A DNA stretch of 7,348 nt, from positions 1 to 7,348 of the forward strand of contig JAFUNW010000059.1 in the NCBI GenBank assembly GCA_017472905.1, written 5' to 3'. The notes under the pieces are model-generated. The model did no database searches, had not been told where the DNA came from, and saw only the letters and a list, made by a program, of their open reading frames with translations. The translations under genes were made by a program, and so were the position numbers. Shown piece by piece: positions 6,965 through 7,348 of this stretch. This DNA is from Bacteroidaceae bacterium (GTDB lineage Bacteria; Bacteroidota; Bacteroidia; Bacteroidales; Bacteroidaceae). Within the stretch, counting starts at the first letter, position 1, and each line of letters begins with the position of its first letter.

Positions 6965-6977
6965 AATAGATACTATT

Positions 6978-7348
6978 ATGGCTTATAGAGCATTAGAAAT
7001 TGCAAACAAATTGTTGGCAAAGTCAACTGATTATGATGCAGGTGAACTTATGTCAAATATGAAGTTGCAAAAGATGCTATACTATCAACAAGGGTATCAT
7101 CTTGCAGCTTTTGGTTCTCCGCTTTTTGATGAGGAAATTGAGGCGTGGATGTATGGTCCTGTTGTGCCAAGTGTATATGAACATTTCAGATCACATGGAG
7201 CTGGTGGTATTGCCCCAGAAACAAGTGACATTATAACACTCTCCGAAGAAGAGGAATTTCTTTTTAATGATGTTTTTGAAGCATATATAGATTTTTCAGC
7301 TTATGGCTTAATGAATAAAACACATGGAGAGATGCCTTGGAGAACGAC
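6978..7348 (+). CDS. Panacea/SocA-domain (DUF4065) protein, putative antitoxin, 3'-truncated by window edge
   Basis: The frame starts at the ATG at 6978, just after the promoter, and 123 codons are visible before the edge. The Panacea signature is clear: MKLQKMLYYQQGYHLAAFG (28-46), PLFDEEIEAWMYGPVVPSVY (48-67) and near the end NKTHGEMPW (113-121, H116, P120, W121). Proteins of this family (SocA-like, GepA-like) are usually somewhat longer than 123 residues, so only a short C-terminal part should be missing. Known biology: SocA of Caulobacter acts as a proteolytic adaptor for toxin SocB, and Panacea domains serve as antitoxins for many unrelated toxin families, often in two-gene operons on prophages and mobile DNA. 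No toxin gene is seen upstream; a partner, if present, would lie beyond the right edge. The family assignment is firm; the antitoxin role here is inferred. Confidence 0.9.
   Translation, partial: MAYRALEIANKLLAKSTDYDAGELMSNMKLQKMLYYQQGYHLAAFGSPLFDEEIEAWMYGPVVPSVYEHFRSHGAGGIAPETSDIITLSEEEEFLFNDVFEAYIDFSAYGLMNKTHGEMPWRT

Noticed and set aside
6787..6969. 60-codon plus-strand frame starting at GTG 6787
   Set aside because: It begins inside the terminator hairpin, runs through the low-complexity Asp/Asn-encoding repeats and ends across the -7 box of the Panacea promoter. No ribosome-binding signal and no plausible family.
6394..6977. tRNA, CRISPR array or insertion sequence in the gene-poor stretch
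   Set aside because: No cloverleaf-compatible arms, no regularly spaced identical repeats and no transposase frame or terminal inverted repeats seen on reading both strands.

Overview
The window looks like a Bacteroidales chromosome. Three things point that way: surface proteins with C-terminal domains resembling the type IX secretion (T9SS) type A sorting domain, A-rich leaders without Shine-Dalgarno sequences, and a promoter whose -7 element (TATCTTTG) fits the Bacteroides TAnnTTTG consensus exactly. All supported genes are on the + strand. The genus cannot be fixed from this sequence alone.

Left part (1-2623): two tandem genes for secreted or surface proteins, 23 bp apart and probably co-transcribed. 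The first is cut by the left edge. Both appear to belong to the Omp28-related family, with a thioredoxin-like core followed by a C-terminal sorting-like domain. The second is complete and has a signal peptide, a beta-rich N-terminal region, a CARDB/Ig-like region, a CPEC motif and a C-terminal domain.

Middle (2624-6456): an AT-rich 83 bp gap with a weak promoter candidate, then a 1228-residue exported protein. It alternates beta-sandwich-like (carbohydrate-binding-module-like) domains with Ala-rich helical FIVAR-like spacers and ends in a short sorting-like tail. Its codon use looks more uniform than that of its neighbours, as in a highly expressed gene. A strong intrinsic terminator closes it.

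Right part (6457-7348): about 520 bp without a convincing complete gene. It holds an orphan 63-codon open frame with no good start, a hairpin that reads as a minus-strand terminator, a second plus-strand terminator, and a short AT-rich patch of degenerate repeats. A clear Bacteroides-type promoter then drives a Panacea/SocA-domain (DUF4065) gene that runs off the right edge. Panacea proteins are known as antitoxin modules, so a toxin partner may lie just outside. This part reads as a junction between a conserved surface-protein locus and accessory DNA.
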